This document shows positions 42,665 through 51,344 of a DNA stretch of 64,000 nt, one piece after another. Both the position numbers and the translations under genes were made by a program. Every line of letters starts with the position of its first letter. The first letter of the stretch is position 1. The notes below the pieces were generated by a model. The model was not told where the DNA came from. It saw nothing but the letters and a program-made list of their open reading frames with translations, and made no database searches. Source of the stretch: Rahnella inusitata_A (GTDB lineage: Bacteria; Pseudomonadota; Gammaproteobacteria; Enterobacterales; Enterobacteriaceae); contig NZ_CBCPJJ010000022.1 of the NCBI RefSeq assembly GCF_965118895.1, positions 173,498-237,497 of the forward strand, in the 5' to 3' direction.

Positions 42665-42970
42665 TCAGTCATAAGCCGCTTTCTGATTGATATGGTAGAA
42701 GGTCGCGGTGGCGGCCATGACGTGCTGATCTTCTTTGCCCGGTTTGTGCGATTCCACATTGGTAATGTGATAACCGGCAGCCCCTGCATCTAACGCTTTT
42801 TTAACAAATGCGTTGTTGAGTTCTTCCATGGAGGTTGCCCAGGAAACCGTGGTCACGCCGACGGCTTGCAGCGAGGCGATTTCACGATGCGATAATCCTG
42901 TGCGAACCAAAACAGGCGTAACCGTCTTGGGGTAGAATATGGATATGATATCGTTCACTAAGTTTTTCAT
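42665..42970 (-). CDS. DUF1471 (YdgH/BhsA/McbA-like) protein without signal peptide
   Basis: 101 residues from the ATG at 42970 (GAGGGG seven bases upstream). The C-terminal 65 residues fit the DUF1471 fold: LQAVGVTTVSWATSMEELNN, KALDAGAAGYHITNVE and the final ATATFYHI strand. Known members (BhsA, McbA, YhcN) are small secreted stress and biofilm proteins. Here the N-terminus MKNLVNDIISIFYPKTVTPV is not a convincing Sec signal, so the protein may be cytoplasmic or exported differently. Function in this strain unknown. Confidence 0.75.
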   Translation of the reverse strand: MKNLVNDIISIFYPKTVTPVLVRTGLSHREIASLQAVGVTTVSWATSMEELNNAFVKKALDAGAAGYHITNVESHKPGKEDQHVMAATATFYHINQKAAYD

Positions 42971-43263
42971 GGATTTACCCCTCATCAGGTCAAGTTCTAC
43001 ATCGGAGTGTCAGAGAATGCTGTAAATAAACGAGACTGATGGCCAATCTGATTTATTCACCGGCACCGTTCCAATAGACACCCATTTTTGTTTCGACCTT
43101 TAGCTTTAATTGCTAATTAGTTGTTAAGAAAACTTCCGCCATAATTAACGCAGTTTTTCATGAAGATATTTGCAGTTGGTTACAAGTCAGGTGTTTTTGA
43201 CATGCGTATATCTGCGCCCAAATTTTATTGGATAACGTCTCTAAAATGCCGTGTCATGAATAC

Positions 43264-43297
43264 AAAAGCCGCCTCAGGAAACCAAGGCGGCTTTTTT
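43264..43297. terminator. Strong bidirectional terminator
   Basis: AAAAGCCGCCT / AGGCGGCTTTT with a CAGGAAACCA loop and T-runs on both sides. On the minus strand it would end digH about 125 bases after its stop. On the plus strand it follows about 290 bases without a gene, which leaves room for a small RNA. Confidence 0.85.
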
Positions 43298-43422
43298 GTT
43301 TTACACAGAACTCGTGGGGGCTTTCCCGTGGTCATGGTTTAGTCTGCTTATGAGAAATCCCGGTTGAATATAACCAGATTGCAGTAAGGGCAGACAAATT
43401 TGTAAATGCCTGGTTTATCCGA

Positions 43423-44754
43423 TCAGCTTCCCCAGCGGCTTTTCAAATAATGTACTGCCTGCTGGGTCTGCGGCTGATTCAGATAGTTTTCACGAAACAG
43501 AATGGTGCCGTTAATTTGCGGGACGGATTCATTCATATCGAGCTGCTTTTTCAGCTCCGGAACGCCGCCGTTCACCATCCAGTCCGGTTCATTTTTTGAC
43601 GGCTCGCCAACTTTATACAGCGCAATCCCGATATACAGACGTGTGTGAGTGGGTTTCACCACTTCCGCCCACCAATGGGCTAATACGTCATAACGGGCGG
43701 CCTGACGCGAGAAGGGCCAGTAGAGCTGCGGGGCGATGTAATCGAGCAGGCCTTGCTGCACCCAACGGCGGGTATCGGCATAAGATTCATCGTAAGCCGC
43801 CGCGCCGCGCGTATCAGAACCCGCCGGATCGTGTGAGGCATTTCGCCACACGCCCGCCGGGCTGACGCCAAATTCGACGTCTGGTTTTATCTGCTTAATG
43901 GTGCGCGAAACCTGCTCGATCAGCTGCTGAGTGTTGTGGCGTCGCCAGTCAGCTTTGGATGCAAATCCCTTCCCATATCTCTGAAACGTCAGGTTGTCAT
44001 TGAGGCTGGATCCCGGAGATTCGGTATAAAAATAGTCATCGAACTGAACGCCGTCAACGGGATAATGCGCGACGACTTCGGCGACGATACTGGTGATCCA
44101 GTCCCGTGCTTCGGGAATTCCGGGGTCGAGCACAAAGCGATCGCTGGCGGTGCGGATCCAGTCACGATGCAGCACAAATACGCTGGCCGGATTCAGTGTC
44201 AGCGTGTTGTTTAGCTCGGCAACGGTAGAAGGTTTGGTATTGACGGAGACGCGATACGGGTTAAACCACGCGTGGACTTTCATACCGCGCTTATGCGCTT
44301 CATCAAGCATAAATTGCAACGGATCGTAGCCCGGATCCTCACCGATTTTGCCGGTCATCATATCGGACCACGGCAGGATTTTTGATGCCCAGAGCGCAGT
44401 GCCGTCAGGCTTCACCTGAAAGAACACGGTGTTGATGCCGAGTGTCTTTAGCTTGTCCAGCTTGTCGGTCAGTGCTTTCTTTTGCAGGCTGATGCGCAGG
44501 GCAGGGCTGCTGACATTCACCGACGAGACCGGCGGCCAGTCGAGGCGCGACACGGTGGTCAGCCAGACGCCGCGCACCGGTTCCTTACCGAGCGCAGATT
44601 TTCCCGGCGGGGGTTCTATACTGACTGGAGGTCGTGGGGTCACCAGCGATTTCGGCGGTTTGGACGAACAACTGGCCAGCATCATCGCGGCAGCCATCAG
44701 TGCGGCACCGGTCTTGACGATTCTTAGATGAGGAAATTTGAGAGAGCAGACGAT
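43423..44754 (-). CDS. digH: Division-associated peptidoglycan glycosyl hydrolase DigH (YddW), lipoprotein
   Basis: About 443 residues, near the 439 of E. coli DigH, and very similar along its whole length (RGVWLTTVSRLDWPPVSSVN and GVSPAGVWRNASHDPAGSDT segments). The enzyme cleaves denuded glycan strands at the division site. A lipobox MMLASC anchors it to the outer membrane. No ATG, GTG or TTG lies at the expected start. The first Met is only ten residues before the acyl-Cys, and a TTG at 44823 lacks an SD. An ATC at 44752-44754 has GGAG six bases upstream and gives a 29-residue signal peptide, one longer than in E. coli. Confidence 0.9.
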   Translation of the reverse strand: MVCSLKFPHLRIVKTGAALMAAAMMLASCSSKPPKSLVTPRPPVSIEPPPGKSALGKEPVRGVWLTTVSRLDWPPVSSVNVSSPALRISLQKKALTDKLDKLKTLGINTVFFQVKPDGTALWASKILPWSDMMTGKIGEDPGYDPLQFMLDEAHKRGMKVHAWFNPYRVSVNTKPSTVAELNNTLTLNPASVFVLHRDWIRTASDRFVLDPGIPEARDWITSIVAEVVAHYPVDGVQFDDYFYTESPGSSLNDNLTFQRYGKGFASKADWRRHNTQQLIEQVSRTIKQIKPDVEFGVSPAGVWRNASHDPAGSDTRGAAAYDESYADTRRWVQQGLLDYIAPQLYWPFSRQAARYDVLAHWWAEVVKPTHTRLYIGIALYKVGEPSKNEPDWMVNGGVPELKKQLDMNESVPQINGTILFRENYLNQPQTQQAVHYLKSRWGS

Positions 44755-44866
44755 GGTAGACTCCGATTCTGTAAGTGTGTCGCTCGAAAAGAGCCATTCT
44801 CGTAGTATTGGGCACAAAGTCAATGTGTTAGAGGGTTAGCCGCTCACGCTTAAACGGAGATCAAAA

Positions 44867-45202
44867 ATGCTCAGAAAGAAAAGCAATGCCAGACTTGACG
44901 AAGACATCTGCGTGCATATCTTCACTGCGTCGGCGGGAATGGTGGGCGTGTGCATCACGGTAATCGGTATTTTTCAGGTGATCACTACCCTCAGGCGCGA
45001 AGGCACATTGGGCGATGATCTGCTCGCCATCAACGCCATTTTGTATCTGGCTACCACGATTTTATCCTACTGGGCATTGAGAACCCGCAATCAGCGCCGC
45101 AATCTGCTGCTGGAAAAAGTTATCGATATTCTGTTTCTCGTCGCGCTCACCTTTACCACAGTGGTCGCCGGAGTGATTACCTGGGCGATGACCTTTACCT
45201 GA
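44867..45202 (+). CDS. Small inner-membrane protein, three predicted helices
   Basis: 111 residues: a charged N-terminus (MLRKKSNARLDED), then hydrophobic segments at about 18-40, 55-70 and 85-108. No family recognised with confidence. It has its own SD (GGAG before ATG) and is 43 bases from the divergent digH region. It could be a conserved hypothetical membrane protein of Enterobacterales; function not deducible. Confidence 0.7.
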   Translation: MLRKKSNARLDEDICVHIFTASAGMVGVCITVIGIFQVITTLRREGTLGDDLLAINAILYLATTILSYWALRTRNQRRNLLLEKVIDILFLVALTFTTVVAGVITWAMTFT

Positions 45203-45300
45203 AAGCGGCAGGATAACATCCCGCAATAAGCCAAATAATCAACGCCTGGCGCCGCCAACGCCGCGATAACGCGCGCGTCCTATATGATTGAAATGACGCC

Positions 45301-45327
45301 TAAACTTTCTCCAGCCTTTGCCGATAA
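45301..45327 (+). promoter_or_regulatory. Sigma-28 (FliA) promoter
   Basis: TAAA, 15 bases, GCCGATAA: an exact match to the flagellar sigma-28 consensus in both elements and spacing. It lies 83 bases upstream of the chemoreceptor gene and places that gene and the following binding-protein gene under flagellar class 3 control. Confidence 0.85.
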
Positions 45328-45409
45328 ACCGTTCAAAGGGCGATCACCACTTTGCCATCCGACGCTGACGCCTTCCTGTGAGATCATTGCTGTTGTCTGA
45401 GGAATCGAT

Positions 45410-47062
45410 ATGGGATTTACCATCAAGAGCCGGTTGATTGGCATCGTTGGGTTGTTGTGCATTTTGCTGACCGTCGCCGCGCTGTGGGCGATTTTAGGGC
45501 TTCGCGCTGCCGATCAGCGCGCGATATCGACCTATCGCACCGAATTATTGCCTTTACAGCATTCCGCGAAATTATACCGTCTGGCGCAAATGCAGTCGGC
45601 GACACTGTTTGAATCGCTGCGCTATTGGACCGATCCGGCTGAAGTCGATCAACGTGTGGCGCAAATCAATGCTTACGGCCAGCAGATTATTGCCGAACGT
45701 AAAGCCTATCAGGCGACATTTGCCGTTCCGGGCAGCGAAACGCTGCGTGCGACATTCCTTAACGATCTCAATGATTATCAGGCCGCGATAGTCGATGCAG
45801 GCAAACTGGTGGCGAGTGGTAACCCGTCCGGGGCGCTGGTGATGATCGAAACCCGGCTGAAAAATGGCAGTAAGGCGTTGCAGCAGGATATCGACGGGCT
45901 GGACAACCTGATGCGCCAGCACGCTGAACGCAACTATGCAGAAAGTTCGCAGGCTTACGTCACTATGCGTAACAGTATGGCCGCGATCCTGGCGGTCGGT
46001 TTGCTGGTCGCCGTTATTGCGGGCTGGTTGCTGGTGCGTTCGATCACCGGCGCGGTGCGTCGTGCGCGGCGTCTGGCGGAGTCGATTTCAGCGGGTGGGT
46101 TGAATCACCGGCTGGGGGCGATCCCGCAAGATGAAATGGGCGAACTGATGCAGGCGCTGGCAAATATGGATGCACGGCTGAGCGGCATTGTCCGTGAAGT
46201 CGGAGAAAGTGCGCTGGCGCTGAGCAGCGCAGCCGGGCAGATGGCCGACGGCAATAACGATTTATCTTCCCGCACCCATGCGCAGGCCAGCTCGCTGGAA
46301 CAGACTGCCGCGAGCATGGAGCAGATGACCGCGACGGTGAAATTCAACGCCGATAACGCTGCGCAGGCCAGCCAGCTTGCGCAAACCGTGCGTGAACAGG
46401 CGCAGCAGAGCAGCAACATTCTGACCGACGCCGTCACCGCAATGCGCGATATCGAAGAATCCAGCAAGAAAATTGCTGACATCAACCGTGTCATTGACGA
46501 AATCGCCTTCCAGACCAACTTACTGGCGCTTAACGCCGCAGTAGAAGCCGCCCGCGCAGGTGAACAGGGGCGTGGTTTTGCCGTTGTAGCGTCAGAAGTG
46601 CGTCAGCTGGCGCAGCGTTCTGCCAGGGCGGCGCAGGAAATCAAATCCCTGATCCAAACCAGCGTCAGCAAAGTGGATGCGGGCAGTAAACTGGTGTTGC
46701 GATCCGGCGAAACCTTGCAGGAAATCAACGGCGGCATGACGAAGATGGTTGAATACGTCGCGGAAATCGCCGTCGCCAGCCGTCAGCAATCGAGCGGGAT
46801 CGATCAGGTCAACGTCGCCATTGTTCAGATGGACAGTGCGACCCAGCAAAATGCCGCCCTGGTTGAAGAAGCCAGCGCTGCCAGCCAGACGGTAAATGAA
46901 CACGCAGCACGACTGGTTGAGAAAATGTCGTTCTTCCATTTGCGACCCAATCCACCGTCTCATCCGGGTTCTCCTGCCGAAGTTAATCGCGGGCAGGGCG
47001 TTCTTGAACCGCTGACCGCGCTGAACGCCCCTGTACGTCAACCACGTCTGGCGAATGCCTGA
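45410..47062 (+). CDS. Methyl-accepting chemotaxis protein
   Basis: 550 residues. Membrane helix 1 at about 9-30, a four-helix-bundle sensor (31-188), helix 2 at 190-210, a HAMP domain (211-265) and a cytoplasmic signalling domain with the conserved hairpin IAFQTNLLALNAAVEAARAG (365-384). The C-terminus (PVRQPRLANA) lacks the NWETF CheR/CheB tether, as in low-abundance receptors such as Trg and Tap. SD GAGGAA before ATG; a sigma-28 promoter lies upstream. The gene for a periplasmic sugar-binding protein follows after 19 bases, suggesting that the receptor senses ligand-loaded binding protein. Confidence 0.95.
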   Translation: MGFTIKSRLIGIVGLLCILLTVAALWAILGLRAADQRAISTYRTELLPLQHSAKLYRLAQMQSATLFESLRYWTDPAEVDQRVAQINAYGQQIIAERKAYQATFAVPGSETLRATFLNDLNDYQAAIVDAGKLVASGNPSGALVMIETRLKNGSKALQQDIDGLDNLMRQHAERNYAESSQAYVTMRNSMAAILAVGLLVAVIAGWLLVRSITGAVRRARRLAESISAGGLNHRLGAIPQDEMGELMQALANMDARLSGIVREVGESALALSSAAGQMADGNNDLSSRTHAQASSLEQTAASMEQMTATVKFNADNAAQASQLAQTVREQAQQSSNILTDAVTAMRDIEESSKKIADINRVIDEIAFQTNLLALNAAVEAARAGEQGRGFAVVASEVRQLAQRSARAAQEIKSLIQTSVSKVDAGSKLVLRSGETLQEINGGMTKMVEYVAEIAVASRQQSSGIDQVNVAIVQMDSATQQNAALVEEASAASQTVNEHAARLVEKMSFFHLRPNPPSHPGSPAEVNRGQGVLEPLTALNAPVRQPRLANA

Positions 47063-47081
47063 TCTGAGAAGGAGCACCACC

Positions 47082-48401
47082 ATGTCAGGTCTTTTTCACA
47101 GACGGATCCTCAGTGTGCTGCTGCCGCTGGCGTTTTGGGCCAGTGCGCAGGCGCAAACCGTGGTTAAAATCGCCACCATCGCCAACGGTGATATGACGAT
47201 CATGCAGCAGATGTCCGGCGAGTTCGAAAAAACGCACCCGGACATCAAACTCGAATGGCATGTCATGGATGACGGCGAACTGCGCAGGCAGGTGCTGAGC
47301 GACATGAACAGCGGGCAGGCGAACTTTGATGTGATCACCGTCGGCACTTATGAAGCGCCGCTGTGGGGCAAAAAGGGCTGGCTGCAACCGCTGAACAATT
47401 TGCCTGCCGATTACCACGTTGATGACTTGCTCAGGCCGATCCGCAGTGCGCTGTCGTGGAACGGCACGCTGTACGCTTTGCCGTTTTACGGTGAAAGCAG
47501 CATGACCTATTACCGCAAAGATCTGTTTGCCGCCAAACATTTGGCGATGCCCACCAATCCGACGTGGGATGATGTCAAATCTTACGCTGCGGCGCTTACG
47601 GACAAATCGCAGGGTGTTTACGGTTTATGCCTGCGCGGGCTGGCCGGCTGGGGGGATAACGTTGCCTTTATCACCACGATGGCGAACGCCTACGGCGCGG
47701 AATGGTTCGATCAGGACTGGCATCCGCGTCTGGACAGCGACGAGTGGCGAGCGGTGCTGACCGATTACGTGCAGATGATGCATAATTACGGCCCGCCGGA
47801 TGCCAAATCAAACAGCTTCGGACAAAATCTCAAGCTGTTCTCGCAGGGCAAATGCGCGATGTGGATCGACAGCACCGTCGCCGCCGGTATGGTCATCAAT
47901 CCGCAGATTTCCCGCGTGGCCGATAAAGTCGGGTTCGCACCTGCCCCGACTGCGATTTCCACCAACGGATCGCACTGGCTGTGGGCATGGGCGCTGGCAG
48001 TTCCGCAGCACGCCAGCCATAAAGATCAGGCGCAGCAATTTATCACCTGGGCGACGTCGCAGGCGTATATTCAGGACGTGGCGAAAACGGTTGGCTGGGG
48101 CGCAATCCCGCCGGGCAGCCGCTATTCTTCTTATGCGCAGGTGAAATACCAGAAACTGGCGCCTTACGCTGAGGGTGTGAAACAGGCGGTTGAAACCGCG
48201 ACGCCGGAGACGCCGACACTCTACCCGGTGCCCTATCAGGGCGTGCAGTACGTGAGTATTCCGGGCTTTGATCAGATGGGGGACGCGGTGGGGAAAAACA
48301 TCTCGGATTTGCTGGAAGGCAAAAAAACCATTGATGAAACGCTGAACGCCAATCAGCAGGTCGTGACAACCCTTTACGCCGCCACGGCGCAGGGTAATTA
48401 G
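47082..48401 (+). CDS. Orphan periplasmic sugar/polyol-binding protein (SBP family 1), chemoreceptor partner
   Basis: 439 residues from the ATG at 47082 (AGGAG eight bases upstream). Signal peptide MSGLFHRRILSVLLPLAFWASAQA. Family-1 extracellular solute-binding fold: VVKIATIANGDMTIMQQMSG, NFDVITVGTYEAPLWGKKGW, ALPFYGESSMTYYRKDLF and CAMWIDSTVAAG, close to sorbitol/mannitol- and alpha-glucoside-type proteins. No ABC permease or ATPase gene is adjacent. Instead it is cotranscribed with the chemoreceptor from a sigma-28 promoter, so it is best read as a chemotaxis sensor protein, like MalE with Tar but dedicated. It may also serve a transporter elsewhere. Confidence 0.92.
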   Translation: MSGLFHRRILSVLLPLAFWASAQAQTVVKIATIANGDMTIMQQMSGEFEKTHPDIKLEWHVMDDGELRRQVLSDMNSGQANFDVITVGTYEAPLWGKKGWLQPLNNLPADYHVDDLLRPIRSALSWNGTLYALPFYGESSMTYYRKDLFAAKHLAMPTNPTWDDVKSYAAALTDKSQGVYGLCLRGLAGWGDNVAFITTMANAYGAEWFDQDWHPRLDSDEWRAVLTDYVQMMHNYGPPDAKSNSFGQNLKLFSQGKCAMWIDSTVAAGMVINPQISRVADKVGFAPAPTAISTNGSHWLWAWALAVPQHASHKDQAQQFITWATSQAYIQDVAKTVGWGAIPPGSRYSSYAQVKYQKLAPYAEGVKQAVETATPETPTLYPVPYQGVQYVSIPGFDQMGDAVGKNISDLLEGKKTIDETLNANQQVVTTLYAATAQGN

Positions 48402-48414
48402 TGATGGGATTACA

Positions 48415-48444
48415 AAATCACAGGATGTAATAATCCTGTGATTT
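48415..48444. terminator. Perfect 12-bp stem hairpin between converging genes
   Basis: AAATCACAGGAT / ATCCTGTGATTT with loop GTAATA, 14 bases after the SBP stop. There is no long T-run on either side, so it may act as a 3' stabiliser or a weak terminator shared by the SBP and sad genes. Confidence 0.65.
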
Positions 48445-48469
48445 GCATTCTAGATTAAGTAGTTGGCGT

Positions 48470-49843
48470 CTACTTGCGACCAGTCCACACCGTTTGCACG
48501 TTACAGAATTCGCGCAGTCCGAAGTGTGACAGCTCACGGCCATAGCCACTTTTCTTCACGCCACCAAACGCGACACGCGGATCTGATGCACTGTAACCGT
48601 TGATAAAGACGCCGCCGGTGTCCAGTTCGTCCGTCATCTCTTTCGCCAGTTCCATATCGGCCGTGTAAATTGTCGCGCTCAGCCCGAAATCGCTGTCATT
48701 TGCCAGCTCAACCGCATGTGACGCATCACGCGCCACGGTAATCGCAGCAACCGGGCCAAACAATTCCTGACGGAATGCGGTCATTTCTGGTGTCACGTTA
48801 CCCAACACGGTCGGCGCGTAGAAATTGCCTTTACCTGCGATTTTCTCACCGCCGAGCAGCAGCGTGGCACCCTGCGCCAGACTGTCCTGGACCTGTTGAT
48901 CAAGCTCATCACGCAAATCGAAACGCGCCATCGGGCCAATGTAGGTGGTGTCATTCAGCGGATTGCCCATCACCAATTCCTGGGTGGCGGCAACAAATCT
49001 CGCCGTGAAGTCTTCCAGCACGCCTTCTTCAACGATCATGCGTTTGGCGGCGGCGCACACCTGCCCGGTATTCTGATAACGGCCTGCAACGGCGGCGGTC
49101 ACCGCGTCATCCAGATTAGCGTCATTGAGCACGATGAACGGATCTGAACCGCCCAGTTCCAGTACGCATTTTTTCACCGATTTTCCTGCCAGTTCGGCGA
49201 TCGCGGCACCTGCCCGCACGCTGCCGGTCACGGTCACTGCGGTGACGCGGCTGTCGGCGATCAGTTCTGCCACTGCGGGTGTATCGACATTAATCACGCC
49301 AAATACACCCGCCGGGAATCCGGCTCTCAGCGCAGCCCGTTTGACCAGATACGTGGTGCCCATCACGTTGGGTGCAGGTTTGAGCAGGAAAGTATTCCCT
49401 GCCAGCATGGCAGGAACCGCGCCACGCAGGATCTGCCAGACCGGAAAATTCCACGGCATGACAGCCAGAATCATCCCGGATGGGCGATAGTGAATATGTG
49501 CTTCACCGTTATCGACCTGTGTGGGTTCCGGTGCCAGCATTGCCGGGCCATTTTTGGCGTACCACTCGCAAAGACCTGCGGATTTCTCGACTTCGGCCCG
49601 TGCCTGCCTGACCGGTTTACCCATTTCGAGAGCAATCGTACGGGCAATTTCCTCACTGGCATCACGCAGTTCGGCAGCCAGCTGAATCAGGCGGTTTGCA
49701 CGTTGGTTAATATCCACCTTGCGCCAGTGTTTAAATGCGGTGCTGCCCTGCGCCACGGTGGCTTCGAGCGCCAGTGCGGAATCGTAAGGGTAAACGGCGA
49801 TGCGTTCGCCGTTAAACGGGTTCAGTGAGATGGCCTGAGTCAT
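48470..49843 (-). CDS. sad: NAD-dependent succinate-semialdehyde dehydrogenase Sad
   Basis: 457 residues from the ATG at 49843. Cytosolic aldehyde dehydrogenase oxidising succinate semialdehyde to succinate, the last step of putrescine/GABA use. Catalytic Glu229 (LELGGSDPF) and Cys263 (NTGQVCAAAKR) are present, as is the MPWNFPVWQ cofactor loop. Strong overall match to E. coli Sad (YneI), including EFCNVQTVW near the end. The divergent neighbour is PtrR, the same pair as in E. coli (yneI-yneJ), supporting the assignment. A 38-residue upstream extension lacks homology and is rejected. Confidence 0.95.
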   Translation of the reverse strand: MTQAISLNPFNGERIAVYPYDSALALEATVAQGSTAFKHWRKVDINQRANRLIQLAAELRDASEEIARTIALEMGKPVRQARAEVEKSAGLCEWYAKNGPAMLAPEPTQVDNGEAHIHYRPSGMILAVMPWNFPVWQILRGAVPAMLAGNTFLLKPAPNVMGTTYLVKRAALRAGFPAGVFGVINVDTPAVAELIADSRVTAVTVTGSVRAGAAIAELAGKSVKKCVLELGGSDPFIVLNDANLDDAVTAAVAGRYQNTGQVCAAAKRMIVEEGVLEDFTARFVAATQELVMGNPLNDTTYIGPMARFDLRDELDQQVQDSLAQGATLLLGGEKIAGKGNFYAPTVLGNVTPEMTAFRQELFGPVAAITVARDASHAVELANDSDFGLSATIYTADMELAKEMTDELDTGGVFINGYSASDPRVAFGGVKKSGYGRELSHFGLREFCNVQTVWTGRK

Positions 49844-49944
49844 TTTGTTTTCCTCTTTGAGAACGTTGGAAACAGGATAGCGACTTGCACGACTCAATAA
49901 AAATGAATAAAAATAAGCTTTCCTTTCACATTTTGAGAATGGCC

Positions 49945-50829
49945 ATGAATTTGTCACAACTGGAGATGTTCCGTGCCGTCGCGCAGACAGGCAGTATCAG
50001 CGCCGCTGCGCAACTCGTTCATCGCGTGCCGTCGAATCTCACAACGCGCATCAAACAGCTGGAGGCCGAACTGGGCGTCGAATTGTTCATCCGCGAGAAT
50101 CAGCGCCTGCGTTTGTCACCGGCCGGGCGCAATTTCCTCAGTTACAACAACCGCATTCTCGATCTGGTGGAAGAAGCGCGGGCATCGGTTTCCGGCGATG
50201 AGCCGCAAGGCGTTTTCACGCTGGGCGCGCTGGAAAGTACGGCTGCGGTGCGCATTCCGCCGCTGCTGACGCGATATCATCAAAAGTTCAGCAAAGTGGA
50301 GCTGGCGTTAAGCACCGGCCCTTCCGGTGAATTGCTGGAGAAAGTCCTGGAGGGTGAGCTGGAAGCGACCTTCGTCGATGGCCCGGTAGTGCATCCGGTG
50401 CTTGACGGTGTGCCGGTATATCAGGAGGAAATGGTAATTGTCGCGCCGCTACATCATGTGCCGGTCACGCGGGGACAGGAGGTGAACGGGGAAATTGTCT
50501 ACGCGTTTCGTTCCAACTGCTCCTATCGCCGACATTTTGAAAGCTGGTTCAGGGAGGATGACGCGGCACCTGGAAAAATCTATGAAATGGAGTCCTATCA
50601 TGGAATGCTGGCTTGCGTGATTGCCGGTGGCGGGCTGGCGCTGATGCCGCGCAGTATGCTGGAAAGTATGCCGGGCAGCAGTACGGTCAGCATCTGGCCG
50701 CTGGCGGATCATTACCGGTATCTGATGACCTGGCTGATATGGCGGCGGGGAACATTAACGCGAAATCTGTCTGAGTTTGTCGCGATGGCGTCGGAAGCGA
50801 AAATCAGCTCTCCGCCACCTGCAAAATGA
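49945..50829 (+). CDS. ptrR: LysR-family regulator PtrR (YneJ)
   Basis: 294 residues from MNLSQLEMFRAVA. The helix-turn-helix is in residues 1-60 (AAQLVHRVPSNLTTRIKQLE), with an effector-binding domain of about 90-285 (GVFTLGALESTAAVRIPPLL and SCSYRRHFESWF-like RSNCSYRRHFESWF). Nearly every block of E. coli PtrR/YneJ is recognisable. In E. coli it controls the divergent sad gene in response to putrescine metabolism. ATGs at 49939 and 49945 are both possible. The 3' end overlaps a small reverse-strand frame. Confidence 0.93.
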   Translation: MNLSQLEMFRAVAQTGSISAAAQLVHRVPSNLTTRIKQLEAELGVELFIRENQRLRLSPAGRNFLSYNNRILDLVEEARASVSGDEPQGVFTLGALESTAAVRIPPLLTRYHQKFSKVELALSTGPSGELLEKVLEGELEATFVDGPVVHPVLDGVPVYQEEMVIVAPLHHVPVTRGQEVNGEIVYAFRSNCSYRRHFESWFREDDAAPGKIYEMESYHGMLACVIAGGGLALMPRSMLESMPGSSTVSIWPLADHYRYLMTWLIWRRGTLTRNLSEFVAMASEAKISSPPPAK

Positions 50830-50896
50830 TTTGCCAGTCAAGCGCCAGCTTAAAAGCAAGGCAGGCGGTAAAGACGAAAAAAATGGTTTTGTACAT
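50804..50896 (-). CDS. Possible 30-residue membrane protein, antisense to the ptrR 3' end
   Basis: ATG to TGA reads MYKTIFFVFTACLAFKLALD, then WQIILQVAES: one hydrophobic helix flanked by Lys and Asp/Glu, a typical small-protein membrane topology. It overlaps the last 26 bases of ptrR on the opposite strand. The upstream SD (AAAGAG) is weak and distant. It could be real or chance; only translation evidence or conservation would tell. Confidence 0.35.
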   Translation of the reverse strand: MYKTIFFVFTACLAFKLALDWQIILQVAES

Positions 50897-51344
50897 GGGG
50901 TAATAATGGCTCTTTGGTGATGATCGTCACATTCTACGGTGGGGGATGTTAAATCTTCCAGCAGATTTTTCGGATTCCTGCACCTTTTGAATACATAAAA
51001 GGTATTGCGACCCTTTCTTTACAAAAACGCGGAGTATATAAGCAACATAATATCGTGATATCGTGTTAATCCTTCACGCAGCGATACTATTAAAAGTATG
51101 AGTAAAAATTTCACTTATCGTCACAAACGAGAGTACCGATAGCCTGGCTGTTATCCTTCCGGCTTAATCATCGATAAGAAATTTCTACGGGAAAAAGTAT
51201 TACCGGTTAATACAAAGAAAGAAACAGAAAAATAATTGCGTAACAAGCTGTAATATTACGCTGCTGCAATTGATATAGTTATTTCTTTGTGTAGAATCAG
51301 ACGCACTTTCAAAAAAATTAATCTCTCATACTGGCAGGAACATC
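50897..51344. other. AT-rich upstream region of the H-NS paralogue
   Basis: About 450 bases without a convincing gene. It contains an AATATCGTGATATCGTGTTA repeat-like stretch near 51046-51068 and extended AT-rich tracts, typical of an H-NS-family promoter that is autoregulated. The SD for the downstream gene is CAGGAA. No RNA gene recognised. Confidence 0.5.

Noticed and set aside
43160..43342. A 60-codon plus-strand frame
   Set aside because: It reads straight through a strong terminator hairpin, which makes a coding role unlikely.
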